Assembly: GCF_019431355.1 (NCBI RefSeq)
Contig: NZ_CP080269.1
Location: 1,364,001 to 1,428,000 of the forward strand
Direction: 5' to 3'
Source of the DNA: Paenibacillus sp. R14(2021)
Lineage (GTDB): Bacteria; Bacillota; Bacilli; Paenibacillales; Paenibacillaceae
DNA: 64,000 nt
Position 1 is the first letter of the stretch, and the number at the start of each line of letters is the position of its first letter. Positions 42,675-52,783 of this stretch are shown one piece after another. Under the pieces are notes generated by a model, which saw nothing but the letters and a program-made list of their open reading frames with translations, had not been told where the DNA came from and did not search any database. Made by a program: the position numbers and the translations under genes.

Positions 42675-43595
42675 CTACGGCTTCAGAAATCGCCGCTGGT
42701 GCTGCCTTAGCTCGCGCCATCCGATTTGAATGATGCCTTCACTTCGAAGCACGTCCTTGACCTCCTGATCACGGAATATATCCAGTTCCATGCCCCGCCT
42801 AAGCGGTTCTCCATGAAAGGAAAGCAGCTCGTCAGTGATGCAGGACGGATGAATGATCACTTCCGATACGCCCGGTCTGAGCCTCTTAATAAGCGCGATC
42901 ATCTGCGCCTTGAACTGGGCGTACGTTTCCAGCGGAGCCGCGTGGAAGGGCAGCGCCACCAGATAATCCAGTATAACAACACCTCTTCGCTCCGCTTCCT
43001 CAGCGTGCTTCAACGCCTGGCCGGCGAGTTCGGGCGGCGCTGGAATGCCGCTCTCGAGGAGCAGGTAGCGCGGAAGTCTGAACGGAAGGCCATATTTGGC
43101 GCATACCTCGAACACCTCCGACAGAAAATCGTGCCCTGTTTGAAGGCCATACAAGCTGCCCATGTGGTTGTCGGCATGGGTCAGCTGAATGCCGAGCTGC
43201 AGCGCCATCTCGACCTGGGCCAGCAGCTCCTGCTTCACCTGCTGCGCATCCGCGCGGCGCTCGAACGATTTGGCTTCTTTATGAAAATAGCCTTCCGGGG
43301 TTACGAGCGACAACGTCGAGCCTCCCCTGTAAACCGGGCCCCATTTCATGGCGTCCCATTCGCTCGTAAACGTAAAATGCACCCCAACGTCGAGATGCGG
43401 ACGCGAAGCACTCCACTGCGCTGCTTCCCTGGACCAGCCGCATGGCATCATGATGGTCGCCGAAGAGACCGTCCGTTCCTCCAAAAGCCTCTGAATCCCC
43501 ATATTCGTAGAATGGCAGAGGCCATAATCGTCAGCGTTAATGATCAAGAGACGGTCCTTCGGTCCGTATCCGAGCTGCTCGGCCGTGCTCTTCAT
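42675..43595 (-). CDS. YdjC/ChbG-family carbohydrate deacetylase
   Basis: 306-residue protein of the YdjC/ChbG fold. INADDYGLCHSTN near the start provides the metal-binding Asp pair, VGVHFTF a catalytic-site His, and ADNHMGS the second metal His. Relatives deacetylate chito-oligosaccharides or other N-acetylated sugars with a divalent metal. No signal peptide. The ATG at 43595 follows GGAGGGGG with eight bases of spacing. Confidence 0.88.
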   Translation of the reverse strand: MKSTAEQLGYGPKDRLLIINADDYGLCHSTNMGIQRLLEERTVSSATIMMPCGWSREAAQWSASRPHLDVGVHFTFTSEWDAMKWGPVYRGGSTLSLVTPEGYFHKEAKSFERRADAQQVKQELLAQVEMALQLGIQLTHADNHMGSLYGLQTGHDFLSEVFEVCAKYGLPFRLPRYLLLESGIPAPPELAGQALKHAEEAERRGVVILDYLVALPFHAAPLETYAQFKAQMIALIKRLRPGVSEVIIHPSCITDELLSFHGEPLRRGMELDIFRDQEVKDVLRSEGIIQIGWRELRQHQRRFLKP

Positions 43596-43670
43596 ATCGA
43601 CATCCCCCTCCTGCTGCGCTTTCGGTCGCCATCGCATTGGAAATAGAACGGATCAGATTATTTATATGAC

Positions 43671-43719
43671 AAAAGCCCAAAGGATCATGCTCCTCCAAGA
43701 GAAGAATGATACTTTGGGC
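43671..43719 (-). terminator. Terminator after the APH-fold kinase gene
   Basis: Minus-strand GCCCAAAG-T-ATCAT / ATGAT-CC-CTTTGGGC stem followed by TTTTG. Confidence 0.75.
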
Positions 43720-43746
43720 CAATAGTTAACGTCATTAATAGTTCTC

Positions 43747-44781
43747 TTAAACAGGAATACTTGCTCCCAAATGCTTTGTAAAAAGCGCAGCCAAGGCAGC
43801 CCGGCGGTGCTCGATCCAGCCGCAAACAAAATGGACGCGGTCGATCTGTCCGAGCCAGACGGCTGCCGGGTCGAGACCTTCCTGAAGCCTCCCCGCAAAA
43901 TGAAGCCATACATCCAGCATGCGAAGCTGGATTAAGTCCGGCAGCAGCCGCAATTCTTGCTCCGTGAGCCGGGTCTGCGAGCCAAAGCCGCGGCAGAACA
44001 CCTCGATCCGCTCCTTCGCTTCCCCATCGTTATCGCTTGGAAACTCAGCCAGAACGACCGCGATTTCCATCGCTCGCAAGTCCACCGTGCAAAATTCAAA
44101 ATCGAGCAGCCCGACAATTTCATCCCCGTTTGCAACTGCGTTCGTAAAGACGATATCGCCATGAATCCATTGATGCGGAAGCCTTCGAAACGCTTCGTTT
44201 AACGTCGTTAATCGTGCTTGCATCAAGAGCAGTTCTTCCACTTCGTTCTTCCGGTTCGCAAGAAGCGGAATGTTCAGGCATAATGCGGTCAGCGCGTCCG
44301 CGTCCATGGCCGCGTGGGTTTCCTGCCACGCGTAATACGGCTTGTACACAGGCACAAGTCCCTCTATGTCCGAGATCGCCGCTAGCGCGTGCGAAAGCTC
44401 CCCCGCCGCGCGCCCAAGACTCTCCACATGATGGATGTTCTCGGATACCGGCCGGGTTCCTTCAATGTAGCCGTATAATGCCGCAAGTTTGCCACCCGGC
44501 GAAGCTGTCACCGTTTCCCCATCAACATTCGCTATCGGCAGGGGCACCTGAAATGTCAAACCTGCCTGCTGCAGCTTCACGAGAAGCTCGTGTTCCATGC
44601 TTACGATTGCGGTGTCCCGATGATTATCATAAACGCGAAGCACGAATTTGGCTTTATCGGCATAGATCATCCGCGTCGTGTTGTTCATGCCGCTCTCTTC
44701 CAATACTGCCTGCCAATTGCCGGGCAAGGAATAGCGCTCTACGTAGACGGCAAACTCGCCGCCTTCTTGCTTCTGTACCAT
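43747..44781 (-). CDS. Aminoglycoside-phosphotransferase-fold small-molecule kinase
   Basis: 344-residue APH/ChoK-like kinase. The catalytic loop is HGDIVFTN (Asp and Asn) and the metal-binding Asp is in GLLDFEFC. The N lobe has FVLRVYDN with the ATP-binding Lys/Arg region. Substrates in this fold range from homoserine and thiamine to sugars; the size and the YxxG...E N-lobe do not settle it. AGGGGGAACG precedes the ATG. Confidence 0.85.
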   Translation of the reverse strand: MVQKQEGGEFAVYVERYSLPGNWQAVLEESGMNNTTRMIYADKAKFVLRVYDNHRDTAIVSMEHELLVKLQQAGLTFQVPLPIANVDGETVTASPGGKLAALYGYIEGTRPVSENIHHVESLGRAAGELSHALAAISDIEGLVPVYKPYYAWQETHAAMDADALTALCLNIPLLANRKNEVEELLLMQARLTTLNEAFRRLPHQWIHGDIVFTNAVANGDEIVGLLDFEFCTVDLRAMEIAVVLAEFPSDNDGEAKERIEVFCRGFGSQTRLTEQELRLLPDLIQLRMLDVWLHFAGRLQEGLDPAAVWLGQIDRVHFVCGWIEHRRAALAALFTKHLGASIPV

Positions 44782-44806
44782 GATTGCGTTCCCCCTGGCG
44801 CGTCTA

Positions 44807-45472
44807 CTAATTCTCCGTTTGATTCAGCCTGGCCAACCGTTTCATGAAGCTATGCTGCCAGCTTGAAGAGAGCTCTGGAACGCTCAGCAGCTTCAGCATG
44901 CCCTCACGGTCGCGCTTATCCTTATGCATGACGCGGTTCGCTTCCACAATGGAAATGCCTGCGGGATGCCGCTGCTGCAAAATCAGCTTGTCGCCTTGGG
45001 CGATCTCGCCTTCCGCCAGTACACGAAAATAGAAGCCGGTGTAGCCGTTCTGCTGCACATCCAGCTGCAGACTAGGCAAGCCATGCTTCATGCCCAGCTT
45101 GTAGCAGGGCTGCCGCGGCTGGCTAACCTGCAGCAGTGCTTGACCGACCGAAACCTGATCGCCGATGCAGAGGGACTCTTCGGTTAGTCCAGTCACCGTG
45201 AAGTTCTCGCCGAATGCACCTGCTGCAACAGGACGCTTCCACTTCTGCTGCCAATACGGGAAATGATCCGCACTGTAAACGCAAACCGCTTTATCCGGCC
45301 CGCCGTGGTTCACGAGATCGCCCTGCGCATCTCCGGCCAACCCTGTGAAGGACAACGGCAGCGATTTGCCGACGACCGCCTTCTTGTTAATGCCCGTAAT
45401 CACTTCCTTCTCACCGAAAGGTACGGTCTCTAGCAGAGATATATTAAGCGATACTAGTTCGCCAAGTTCCAT
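44807..45472 (-). CDS. MOSC-domain protein (YiiM type)
   Basis: 221-residue MOSC protein: NHGGPDKAVCVYSADHFPYW, then AGAFGENFTVTGL and CIGDQVSVGQALLQVSQPRQPC with the conserved Cys. YiiM-like MOSC proteins carry molybdenum cofactor and reduce N-hydroxylated compounds. A C-terminal helical domain (ANRVMHKDKRD) is present as in YiiM. The ATG at 45472 follows GGAGG with nine bases; an upstream TTG is rejected for spacing. Confidence 0.9.
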   Translation of the reverse strand: MELGELVSLNISLLETVPFGEKEVITGINKKAVVGKSLPLSFTGLAGDAQGDLVNHGGPDKAVCVYSADHFPYWQQKWKRPVAAGAFGENFTVTGLTEESLCIGDQVSVGQALLQVSQPRQPCYKLGMKHGLPSLQLDVQQNGYTGFYFRVLAEGEIAQGDKLILQQRHPAGISIVEANRVMHKDKRDREGMLKLLSVPELSSSWQHSFMKRLARLNQTEN

Positions 45473-45683
45473 GAATGCCAACCTCCGTTTATGATCGTTT
45501 ATTGAAATTATACGCGGATTGGAGAAGACACCGCAATGATTACTGCGATAAAAGCCCCGGAAATAGCGGACATTTCAATGCGTCGACGGTTACAGATTGT
45601 GTCGAAAGCGCGCTTTTCGTGTTGGTTTCTGCGCTTCCCCGGGAAATGATTTAACGCCGTTTGGGGAAATATTTCCTCACGAA

Positions 45684-47396
45684 TTAATAGTTTTGCGGGA
45701 ATTTTCTTTCTATTCTGATACATTCGTCAATCGTTCTTTTTCCGAAGCGCGATGACCCTACGACCTTGACCGGCGTCTTCCGTGTTAAGCTGCGATGTCT
45801 AAGCTCGATACCGACAAAGCCCGCCCCTGCGAGGATAACGGCGGCGACCTGCACGGACAGCGCAAGCATGCTGCAGGCGAGCATCGCACTCACCGTTAAC
45901 CAGCCGAACGTAACCGCATCGATGAGCACACTGTATTTCCCAAGCTCCCACGGCCCTCGCCGGTTGGGGAGGCCCCGATCACGGCTTACGCTGCGAGCGA
46001 CCCCTTGTCTCGAGGCTGAATAACGCGAACGCAGCTTCAAGCCGACTGGAAGCGCATATGCGGCATGAACGGCTGCGACGCTGAGCAGAATCAGCGGCTG
46101 GACAAGAGGCTGAATTGATTCAGGCGAAGCAACCGTGCATAGCAGAGTGGCGAGCATGTACGAGGCTCCGCTTACCGTTATCACTGCATACATCGGGGAT
46201 CGAAACTGCTTCGATACGAATGCTATTTTCCCGAAATACGGCACCGATTCGTCTCGCGCCATAGCGAACAGCGCTCTGGTCGCTGCTGTCGCAGCGGTCA
46301 GTCCATTCGCCCAGCAGATGAACACCGCTATGATGAAGCATAGGATCGAACACAACGGTCCCCAAGCCGACCATTGCTCCGTTAGCCAGACACCGAGGCC
46401 AAGCATCGCAGCACCGCTGCCGTTTCCGCCCAGCGCAGTATGCATCAATATAAAGGCAAACAAAACGAATCCCAGCATAAACAGCGCAGTGGTCGATAGA
46501 TAGATCGACCATGGCACGTTGATTCTCGGATCGCACGTCTCTTCAGCCGCATGGGCAGTCGTGCCTTTCCCGAGAAATAGACGCTGCAGCAGAAGGATGC
46601 CAAGCAGCAAGGAATGCCCTCCTTTCCCAAACGTTCCGCTATCAAACAGATCGCCCGACAGCGTTTGGAAAGGGTACTCGCCGGGCCATGCAGCTAGAGC
46701 AAGCATCGCGAAGAGAACGACAATCAGCAGCAGCTGCAGCCCAGCAGCAGCCGTAAACAATGCGCCTAATCCGCGGATGCCTTGAACGCCGACGAGTCCC
46801 TGCGATACAAACAACAGCACCAGAAGCGTATAAAATAAACCGGATCCGCCGGAATAGCCCACACGATCTTCAATGATCCGGCACATCCAATCCGCGAGAA
46901 GCAGGTTGGTTGTAACAGACATGAGCAGGCTTCCGATCACATGCAGCCAGCCGGACCATAGCCCGAGGCGGCGTCCGCCGTAAGATAACGCCCAATGATA
47001 GCAGCCGCCAGCCGTCGGCACGGACGACGCAAGCGCGGCGATCGAGCAGGCCGTAAGCAGGCCGAACAGCCCCAAGAGCGGCCAGCCGAAACCGATCAAT
47101 GCAGGTCCGCCTGCAGCCAGTGCAGGACCTAGAAACAGAATCGCGCCGCCGATCAGGGATAAGGATGAGAAGGAGAACCCGAACGAAGCCAGTCCGCTCA
47201 AATACCGCGTAAGCTGCTGCGCGAAGCCAAGCGCGTTCAGTTCATGCTTATCCTGCATGAATCGGACATAGGCGGAATGCTGATGCAGGGATTGGTGCAG
47301 CGACAGCTTCGCACGCTTCTCCGCGATTCTCGCGAGCGAGAGCGTGAGCATGCAAACCGCAGCGAAAAGCAAACAGCCTATCCAGAGCAGAACCAT
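45684..47396 (-). CDS. APC-superfamily amino acid permease
   Basis: 570-residue transporter with about twelve to thirteen membrane helices. An extra N-terminal helix is followed by a charged cytoplasmic segment (HQSLHQHSAYVRFMQDKHELNALGF) and then the LeuT-type core, with PTAGGCYHWALSYGGRR as the helix 2-3 motif seen in the GABA/amino-acid transporter branch of the APC family. Substrate unknown; GABA or another amino acid or amine is likely. The ATG at 47396 lies seven bases from GGAGGTG. The 211 bases downstream to the MOSC gene hold nothing recognisable. Confidence 0.88.
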   Translation of the reverse strand: MVLLWIGCLLFAAVCMLTLSLARIAEKRAKLSLHQSLHQHSAYVRFMQDKHELNALGFAQQLTRYLSGLASFGFSFSSLSLIGGAILFLGPALAAGGPALIGFGWPLLGLFGLLTACSIAALASSVPTAGGCYHWALSYGGRRLGLWSGWLHVIGSLLMSVTTNLLLADWMCRIIEDRVGYSGGSGLFYTLLVLLFVSQGLVGVQGIRGLGALFTAAAGLQLLLIVVLFAMLALAAWPGEYPFQTLSGDLFDSGTFGKGGHSLLLGILLLQRLFLGKGTTAHAAEETCDPRINVPWSIYLSTTALFMLGFVLFAFILMHTALGGNGSGAAMLGLGVWLTEQWSAWGPLCSILCFIIAVFICWANGLTAATAATRALFAMARDESVPYFGKIAFVSKQFRSPMYAVITVSGASYMLATLLCTVASPESIQPLVQPLILLSVAAVHAAYALPVGLKLRSRYSASRQGVARSVSRDRGLPNRRGPWELGKYSVLIDAVTFGWLTVSAMLACSMLALSVQVAAVILAGAGFVGIELRHRSLTRKTPVKVVGSSRFGKRTIDECIRIERKFPQNY

Positions 47397-47450
47397 AGCC
47401 GCACCTCCATACTTGACTCTATGAGGGACATCCGAGGCACAGCACCTAAG

Positions 47451-47489
47451 AAAAGAGCCGTTCACCGGAATAACACCGGAAAACGGCTC
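47451..47489 (-). terminator. Terminator after the alpha-galactosidase operon
   Basis: Minus-strand GAGCCGTT...CCGG / CCGG...AACGGCTC double stem with TTTTCTT, 22 bases after the gene end. Confidence 0.8.
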
Positions 47490-47510
47490 GCTTGCGCTTT
47501 TCGTATTCGA

Positions 47511-49622
47511 TTATTGGATTGCCTTTAGACGGATAAGCTTACTGCCGTAATCGCCTCTTAACTGAAGCGGAAGACCGACATGCATCAGATTCGAGCCATG
47601 AAGGACAAGCAGCTCCTGCTCGTCGATGGTAACCTCGTACTTCACTCCGGCGTCCAACCCCTGAAGCTGCAAGTGCCGCTCCTCAGCGCCAAAATGCTGC
47701 GACTGCAGGAAAGTGAAGACGACTGATTCCTTCCGGTCCTGGCTCAAATATTGATAAGCAGCGGTATTGGAGTAACGCAGCGATTCCAGCCGGTACAAGC
47801 TGCCTTGCAGAACGGTTGCTCTAATCTCCTTGTACAGCTCCACGTAACGCTTCGCTTCCGCCATTTCTTCCGGCGACCAATGACGGATGTTGGCTCCAAT
47901 GCCGAGACCGCCCATCATCGAGCTGTGGAAGCGGTAGGACATCGGCAGGCTTCTGCCGTTGAACCCGTGCGGCGATTCTGTGACCCAGCACATCATGACA
48001 GCCGGACTGTACGCGTAGGTGAAGCCCTCTTGAATGCTCAGCCGGTCGCGCGCATCCGTATTGTCGCTGATCCACGCTTGATCTGCATAGCGCAGCATGC
48101 CAAGATCGATCCTCGCTCCCCCGCCGGCACATGTCTCGAATTCAACATGCGGAAATCGGCGCCGCAGCTCTGCCCAAATTTCATAGACATGCTGGACATG
48201 CTTGATCCATACCGACTCGCCGGCTTGTTGATAGCGCGGATGAACACCGGGTTCCGTAACCGTCCGGTTCATGTCCCATTTGATGAATGAAATATCATAC
48301 GAGGACAGAAGCTCCGTCATGAAATCAAGGACGAATGCCTTGACCTCGGGTAATCCGAGATTGAGCAGCAGCTGGTTGCGCAGCTGCGTCCCTTCGCGCG
48401 TCGGGAACTGGTACACCCACTCCGGATGCCGCCTGAATAGATCGCTGTCCGGATTAACCGACTCCGGCTCCACCCAGATGCCGAATTCCATGCCGAGTTC
48501 CTTCACTTCATCAATCAGCTCTTGGAGGCCGTTCGGGAACTTCTCCGCGTTGACCTGCCAATCGCCCAGTCCCGCCCGGTCGCTGTGCCGCGCGCCGAAC
48601 CAGCCGTCATCTACGACGAAGCGTTCCACGCCGAGCTTCGCCGCTCTTCTTGCAAGCTCGAGCTGACCTTGCACGGTGACTTCGAACTCCGTCGCTTCCC
48701 ACGAATTGTACAGCACCTTGCGCAGCTTATCCGTCGGAATGACATGATCATGCTGATAGCCGTGCAGCAATCGGCTCATCTCTCCGAAGCCGCCGGATGT
48801 ATAGCCGCCAACGAAGACCGGCGACGTATAAGCGGTTCCCGGCTGCAGGACGAACGAGCCGTCAAAGTCATTGATGCCGCCTACGATGCGGACATGGCCG
48901 AATGTCGTTTTCTCCGCGACGATTTTCCAATTGCCGCTCCAGCCGAGCGCGCCGAACCATACCTTGCCAGAAGCTTCATCCGCCTTGCCGTTATCGATCG
49001 CAAACCATGGATTCGCGTGCGGACCAGTGAAGCCCCTTCTCGACTCCAGCACCTTCTTACCCTCAGAGAGCATGGTCTCTCTCAGCTGATATTCGCCGGC
49101 CCAGCGGCCTGTCACATGCGTTAGCCGGTAATCCCGCTGCCCTTGCACAGACCAAATAGCAGCCATGACCTGCTCGATGCGGACGGGATGCTCTTCCTCG
49201 TTCACTACCGTTACATAACGCTCAATGAGATCATGCTCAGCGATTACCCGGTAGTGGACTTCCACGCGCAGCGAATAATGGTCATCGGCGAGATGAACGA
49301 CCAGCTCGTCATCGCTTGGGATTTCAAAGTTGGCGAAGGCAAGCTTCAGGTCGCGCACGCCGTCTTGAAACGTTGCCTTCAGTCCCGGCTCGGCATAGTT
49401 GCAGCCGCCCCATCCGCCGAATTCCTCGATTTCGCGATTCACTTCGGCATCGAAGGAGCTATGGCCGCGGTTCTTCAGCCTATAGCCGCATTCCGAAGCT
49501 TCAACCTGCTCGCCCCAGTAGACATGCTGGACAGAACCGTTTGGCCGAATGCCGAAAAGGTAGGACGTTTTGCTCGTACGCAGCTCGAACAGCTGTGAAT
49601 GTTCCAAATACGTGATTGGCAA
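47511..49622 (-). CDS. Alpha-galactosidase, glycoside hydrolase family 36
   Basis: 703-residue cytoplasmic enzyme that removes terminal alpha-1,6-galactose from melibiose, raffinose and related sugars. The nucleophile is Asp450 in FIKWDMNR and the acid/base Asp520 in WISDNTDARDR, 70 residues apart as in GH36. VVDDGWFG at 337-344 lies in the catalytic barrel, with a large N-terminal beta-sandwich. The TTG at 49622 is eight bases from AGGGG; a GTG at 49631 sits directly on it. It is last in the sugar-uptake operon. Confidence 0.93.
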   Translation of the reverse strand: MPITYLEHSQLFELRTSKTSYLFGIRPNGSVQHVYWGEQVEASECGYRLKNRGHSSFDAEVNREIEEFGGWGGCNYAEPGLKATFQDGVRDLKLAFANFEIPSDDELVVHLADDHYSLRVEVHYRVIAEHDLIERYVTVVNEEEHPVRIEQVMAAIWSVQGQRDYRLTHVTGRWAGEYQLRETMLSEGKKVLESRRGFTGPHANPWFAIDNGKADEASGKVWFGALGWSGNWKIVAEKTTFGHVRIVGGINDFDGSFVLQPGTAYTSPVFVGGYTSGGFGEMSRLLHGYQHDHVIPTDKLRKVLYNSWEATEFEVTVQGQLELARRAAKLGVERFVVDDGWFGARHSDRAGLGDWQVNAEKFPNGLQELIDEVKELGMEFGIWVEPESVNPDSDLFRRHPEWVYQFPTREGTQLRNQLLLNLGLPEVKAFVLDFMTELLSSYDISFIKWDMNRTVTEPGVHPRYQQAGESVWIKHVQHVYEIWAELRRRFPHVEFETCAGGGARIDLGMLRYADQAWISDNTDARDRLSIQEGFTYAYSPAVMMCWVTESPHGFNGRSLPMSYRFHSSMMGGLGIGANIRHWSPEEMAEAKRYVELYKEIRATVLQGSLYRLESLRYSNTAAYQYLSQDRKESVVFTFLQSQHFGAEERHLQLQGLDAGVKYEVTIDEQELLVLHGSNLMHVGLPLQLRGDYGSKLIRLKAIQ

Positions 49623-49644
49623 TGAAGACACCCCTATCGTAAAG

Positions 49645-50463
49645 TTATCCTTTTACTGCCCCTGCCGCGATTCCTTTAATAATATACTTCTGCGTCAACA
49701 AGAAGAATGCGATGATTGGTATCATCCCCATCACAGCATAAGCGAAAGCCAGATTCAAGTCGCTGCTGTATTGCCCAAAGAAGAAATACTGTTGGAGCGG
49801 AATGGTGCGGTAGTTTTTATCCTGCAGGTATAGCAGCGGAAGCAAGAAATCATTCCAGATGTACAGCGCATTCAGCACGAGCACCGTTGCCGTAACCGGT
49901 TTTAGCAGCGGCAGGATGATCTGGACGAAAATTCTCGGCGTCGAGCAGCCGTCAATCCTTGCCGCTTCTTCAATTTCCCTGGAAATGGCGCGGATGAAGC
50001 CGGCGTAGAACAGCACGCCCATCTGCACGCCAAGACCGCCGTAGATGAGCGCGATTCCCCAGTGCGAGTTCAGCATCGAGAGCTCTTTACCCATTTTGTA
50101 GAGCGGCAGCATCGTAATCTGGAACGGAACGACCAAGCCCGCAAGGAACACGATAAAGATGAAATTGTAAAACGGTTTGTTTCTGCGTGCGATTGAATAG
50201 CCGGCAAGCGCCGAGACAAGCACGATCAACGCCACGGATATGACCGTAATGATAAAGCTGTTCGTAATGGCTGACGGATACTTCGACACGCTCCATGCCT
50301 GCTTAAAATTCACGAGGTAGATGCTCGAAGGCAGCGAATAGAAGGAATCGAAGGTTTGCTTCGCAGATTTGAATGCCATCAGCAAGGCGACGTAGAACGG
50401 AAACAGGAACACGACCGCAGCAGCTGAAACGATAGTAAAGGTGGCGATATGTGTCTTGTTCAT
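49645..50463 (-). CDS. Sugar ABC transporter permease, MalG type
   Basis: 272 residues with six membrane helices and the cytoplasmic EAA loop EEAARIDGCSTPRIFVQIILPL, which contacts the ATPase. It partners the upstream permease; its ATG overlaps that gene's stop (TAATG). The ATPase subunit is not encoded here, so a shared MsmX-type ATPase elsewhere is likely. Confidence 0.93.
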   Translation of the reverse strand: MNKTHIATFTIVSAAAVVFLFPFYVALLMAFKSAKQTFDSFYSLPSSIYLVNFKQAWSVSKYPSAITNSFIITVISVALIVLVSALAGYSIARRNKPFYNFIFIVFLAGLVVPFQITMLPLYKMGKELSMLNSHWGIALIYGGLGVQMGVLFYAGFIRAISREIEEAARIDGCSTPRIFVQIILPLLKPVTATVLVLNALYIWNDFLLPLLYLQDKNYRTIPLQQYFFFGQYSSDLNLAFAYAVMGMIPIIAFFLLTQKYIIKGIAAGAVKG

Positions 50464-51341
50464 TACTGCTCCACTTCCCGTCTTCTGAAGATCGATATTT
50501 GAATGATCGTTACGAGAACCAGAATGACGAAGAAGATCATCGATAATGCGGTTCCGTAACCGGCTTGGAAATTGTTGAACGAGTTCTTGAAGATGAACGT
50601 CGAAATCACTTCCGTTGAGAACGCGGGTCCGCCTGACGTAGTTACATAAACCATATCGAATACTTTCAGCGAGCCTGTCAGCACAAGCAGCATATTGATC
50701 GTGATGGAAGGCGCGATCAGAGGGAGCGTAATGTTACGGAACGACTGCCACATATTCGCGCCGTCGATTTCGGCGCTTTCTAATAATTCACCGGATACCC
50801 CTTGAAGTCCAGCGATGTAGATAATCATCGGCGAGCCAATGCCCATCCACACTGCGATAAGAATCAAGCCGAACAGCGCGTAATCCGGATTGCCCAGCGG
50901 GCTCGTAATTTCAATTCCGAACTTGCTGAACAAGTCTGGGAAACCGACTGCATAATTGTATTTCCAAATGAATCCAGATAATACGATAGAAATGACGCTC
51001 GGCAGAAAAAATACCGTACGGAAAAAATTCTTGAACTTCAAGTACGTATCGAGCAGCAGCGCCAGAAGCAGCGCAATCAGATTAACCAGCACGGTAATAA
51101 TGATGGCGTATTTAAACGTATTCACCAGGGATTTCCAGAAATCCGGATCGGTGAAGGCGCGTTTGTAGTTGTCTAGGCCCGTATAATGCACTGTGCGAGC
51201 CAGCCCGTCCCAATTCGTAAATGAGTAGCGCGCGCCCATTACGAACGGAATGACGACTGCCAGCGTAAACAAGCACAAGCCGGGTATAAGAAATGCAAGA
51301 TACCAAAATTCCCGCCGAATCATTCGTTTAATGGTTACCAT
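50463..51341 (-). CDS. Sugar ABC transporter permease, MalF type
   Basis: 292 residues with six membrane helices and the EAA loop ESAEIDGANMWQSFRNITLPLI. With the MalG-type permease it forms the membrane channel for the sugar bound by the lipoprotein encoded upstream. AAGGACATAAATT precedes the ATG. Confidence 0.93.
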   Translation of the reverse strand: MVTIKRMIRREFWYLAFLIPGLCLFTLAVVIPFVMGARYSFTNWDGLARTVHYTGLDNYKRAFTDPDFWKSLVNTFKYAIIITVLVNLIALLLALLLDTYLKFKNFFRTVFFLPSVISIVLSGFIWKYNYAVGFPDLFSKFGIEITSPLGNPDYALFGLILIAVWMGIGSPMIIYIAGLQGVSGELLESAEIDGANMWQSFRNITLPLIAPSITINMLLVLTGSLKVFDMVYVTTSGGPAFSTEVISTFIFKNSFNNFQAGYGTALSMIFFVILVLVTIIQISIFRRREVEQ

Positions 51342-51362
51342 AATTTATGTCCTTCCTCATGG

Positions 51363-51394
51363 ATAACGGCATAGGCAGCGCCTATGCCATTATC
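51363..51394 (-). other. Intercistronic hairpin between binding-protein and permease genes
   Basis: GGCATAGGC and GCCTATGCC flank a three-base loop with extra A/T pairing outside and no T run. In sugar ABC operons such hairpins protect the binding-protein mRNA and give it higher expression than the permeases. Confidence 0.6.
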
Positions 51395-51410
51395 ATCGTT
51401 GATGCCGATC

Positions 51411-52757
51411 TTATTTGTGGTTCTTGGCAACCCAGTTATCCATGGCTTTGATGACTTCGTCTTCCGTCGACTTGCCGAAGAAATAGTTCTGAACGACTTG
51501 GACGAACTGGCTGCCCCAGTCGATGGACGTTTTCGCCAGGTAGCTCTGCGAATCGTACATTTCACCTTTGTCAAAGTAAGGTTTAAGATCGTTAACTGCC
51601 GGCGCGATGTCCGTGGAAGAACCTTTCACATAGCTGAGGGAATTGATGTTTTTGACCCAAGCATCGCCGCCTTCTTTGCTTGCCATGAAGGCCAGGAATT
51701 TAAGCGCGGCTTCTTTATGCGGTGAATTGCTGCTGACGGCCAGAGAAGCGTCCGGGTTGAACTCGAGCTTGTTTAGGCTCTCGTCGTTGCTGAACGGATA
51801 CGGGAAGTAGCCGATGCTGTTGTTGTAGAGATCCGGATTTTTCTTCTGAATGTCGGCCAGCGGCCAAGTCCCCATGTACATCATGCCGACTTCGCCTTTG
51901 GCGAAGAGATCCACGATACCGTTGTAATCGACGCCCAGCTGGTCTTTGTTGCCGAGGTCGTACAGCTGCTTCGCATGCTCGATTGTCGTTTTCGCTGCTG
52001 GATTGTCGGCGAATTTAGCTGCGCCGGTCTCCAATTTCTCGAAGAAATCCGGTTGATTTGCCACAAGCGCCGTGTTGCTCGGCAGATCGCGGCCAACCCA
52101 CATGCCAAGCGTCCATTGATCCTTCCAGCCCAAAGCGAAGGCCGTTTTGCCGGCTGCCTTGATCTTCTTACCCGCTTCGATCATCGCATCGAACGTTCTT
52201 GGCACTTGTAGACCAAGATCGGTGAAAATTTTCTTGTTGTAGAATACCGCGATCGGTCCGGCATTCAGCGGCATGATGTAGTTCTTCCCGTCGGTTGCCT
52301 GCGATTTCAGCACACTCTCGTCAAAGTTGGACAAGAAGTCCTTGCCGCTCAAATCCTCCACATAACCGCCGTCAACGAACAGCTTCGTTTGCGCGCCAGA
52401 GTTCAGCGTGAAGACGTCGACCACGTCGCCGCCTGCCATTTTGGTTTTGAGCACCGTGTAGTAATCGTCGTATTTAACAGGCTGCACATCGACTTTAATG
52501 GTTGGATTTTCGCTTTCGAATTGATCTACAATTTTTTGTACGCCGTCCGTCACGTCGCTCTTGAAGTGCATGAACGAGATCGTGACCGGTTCTTCGTCCT
52601 TAGCCGGTTCGGCAGGTGCCGGCTCGTTCGTCGTTTTGCCGTCATTGGTTCCCCCTGCGGCATTTCCAGTATTCGCGTTGTTGTCGCTGGTGCCGCAAGC
52701 TGTAATCGAAAGTGCAAACATGAGTGTGCATAATACGAGAGCCATTCTCTTTTTCAT
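51411..52757 (-). CDS. Sugar-binding lipoprotein of the ABC importer
   Basis: 448-residue family 1 extracellular solute-binding protein. The signal peptide ends in a lipobox SITAC with the lipid-modified Cys21, then a disordered Asn/Gly/Pro/Glu-rich linker (about 22-60) and the two-lobed binding domain (VTISFMHFKSDVTDGVQKIV and on). It is expected to capture alpha-galactosides such as raffinose or melibiose because the operon ends in a GH36 enzyme. The ATG at 52757 follows GAGGGG with seven bases of spacing. Confidence 0.93.
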   Translation of the reverse strand: MKKRMALVLCTLMFALSITACGTSDNNANTGNAAGGTNDGKTTNEPAPAEPAKDEEPVTISFMHFKSDVTDGVQKIVDQFESENPTIKVDVQPVKYDDYYTVLKTKMAGGDVVDVFTLNSGAQTKLFVDGGYVEDLSGKDFLSNFDESVLKSQATDGKNYIMPLNAGPIAVFYNKKIFTDLGLQVPRTFDAMIEAGKKIKAAGKTAFALGWKDQWTLGMWVGRDLPSNTALVANQPDFFEKLETGAAKFADNPAAKTTIEHAKQLYDLGNKDQLGVDYNGIVDLFAKGEVGMMYMGTWPLADIQKKNPDLYNNSIGYFPYPFSNDESLNKLEFNPDASLAVSSNSPHKEAALKFLAFMASKEGGDAWVKNINSLSYVKGSSTDIAPAVNDLKPYFDKGEMYDSQSYLAKTSIDWGSQFVQVVQNYFFGKSTEDEVIKAMDNWVAKNHK

Positions 52758-52783
52758 TGCAGTTCCCCTCTTCATGTGTAGTC

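Noticed and set aside
45508-45723. A 71-codon minus-strand frame overlapping the end of the APC permease
   Set aside because: No ribosome binding site, overlap with a real gene and no recognisable features.
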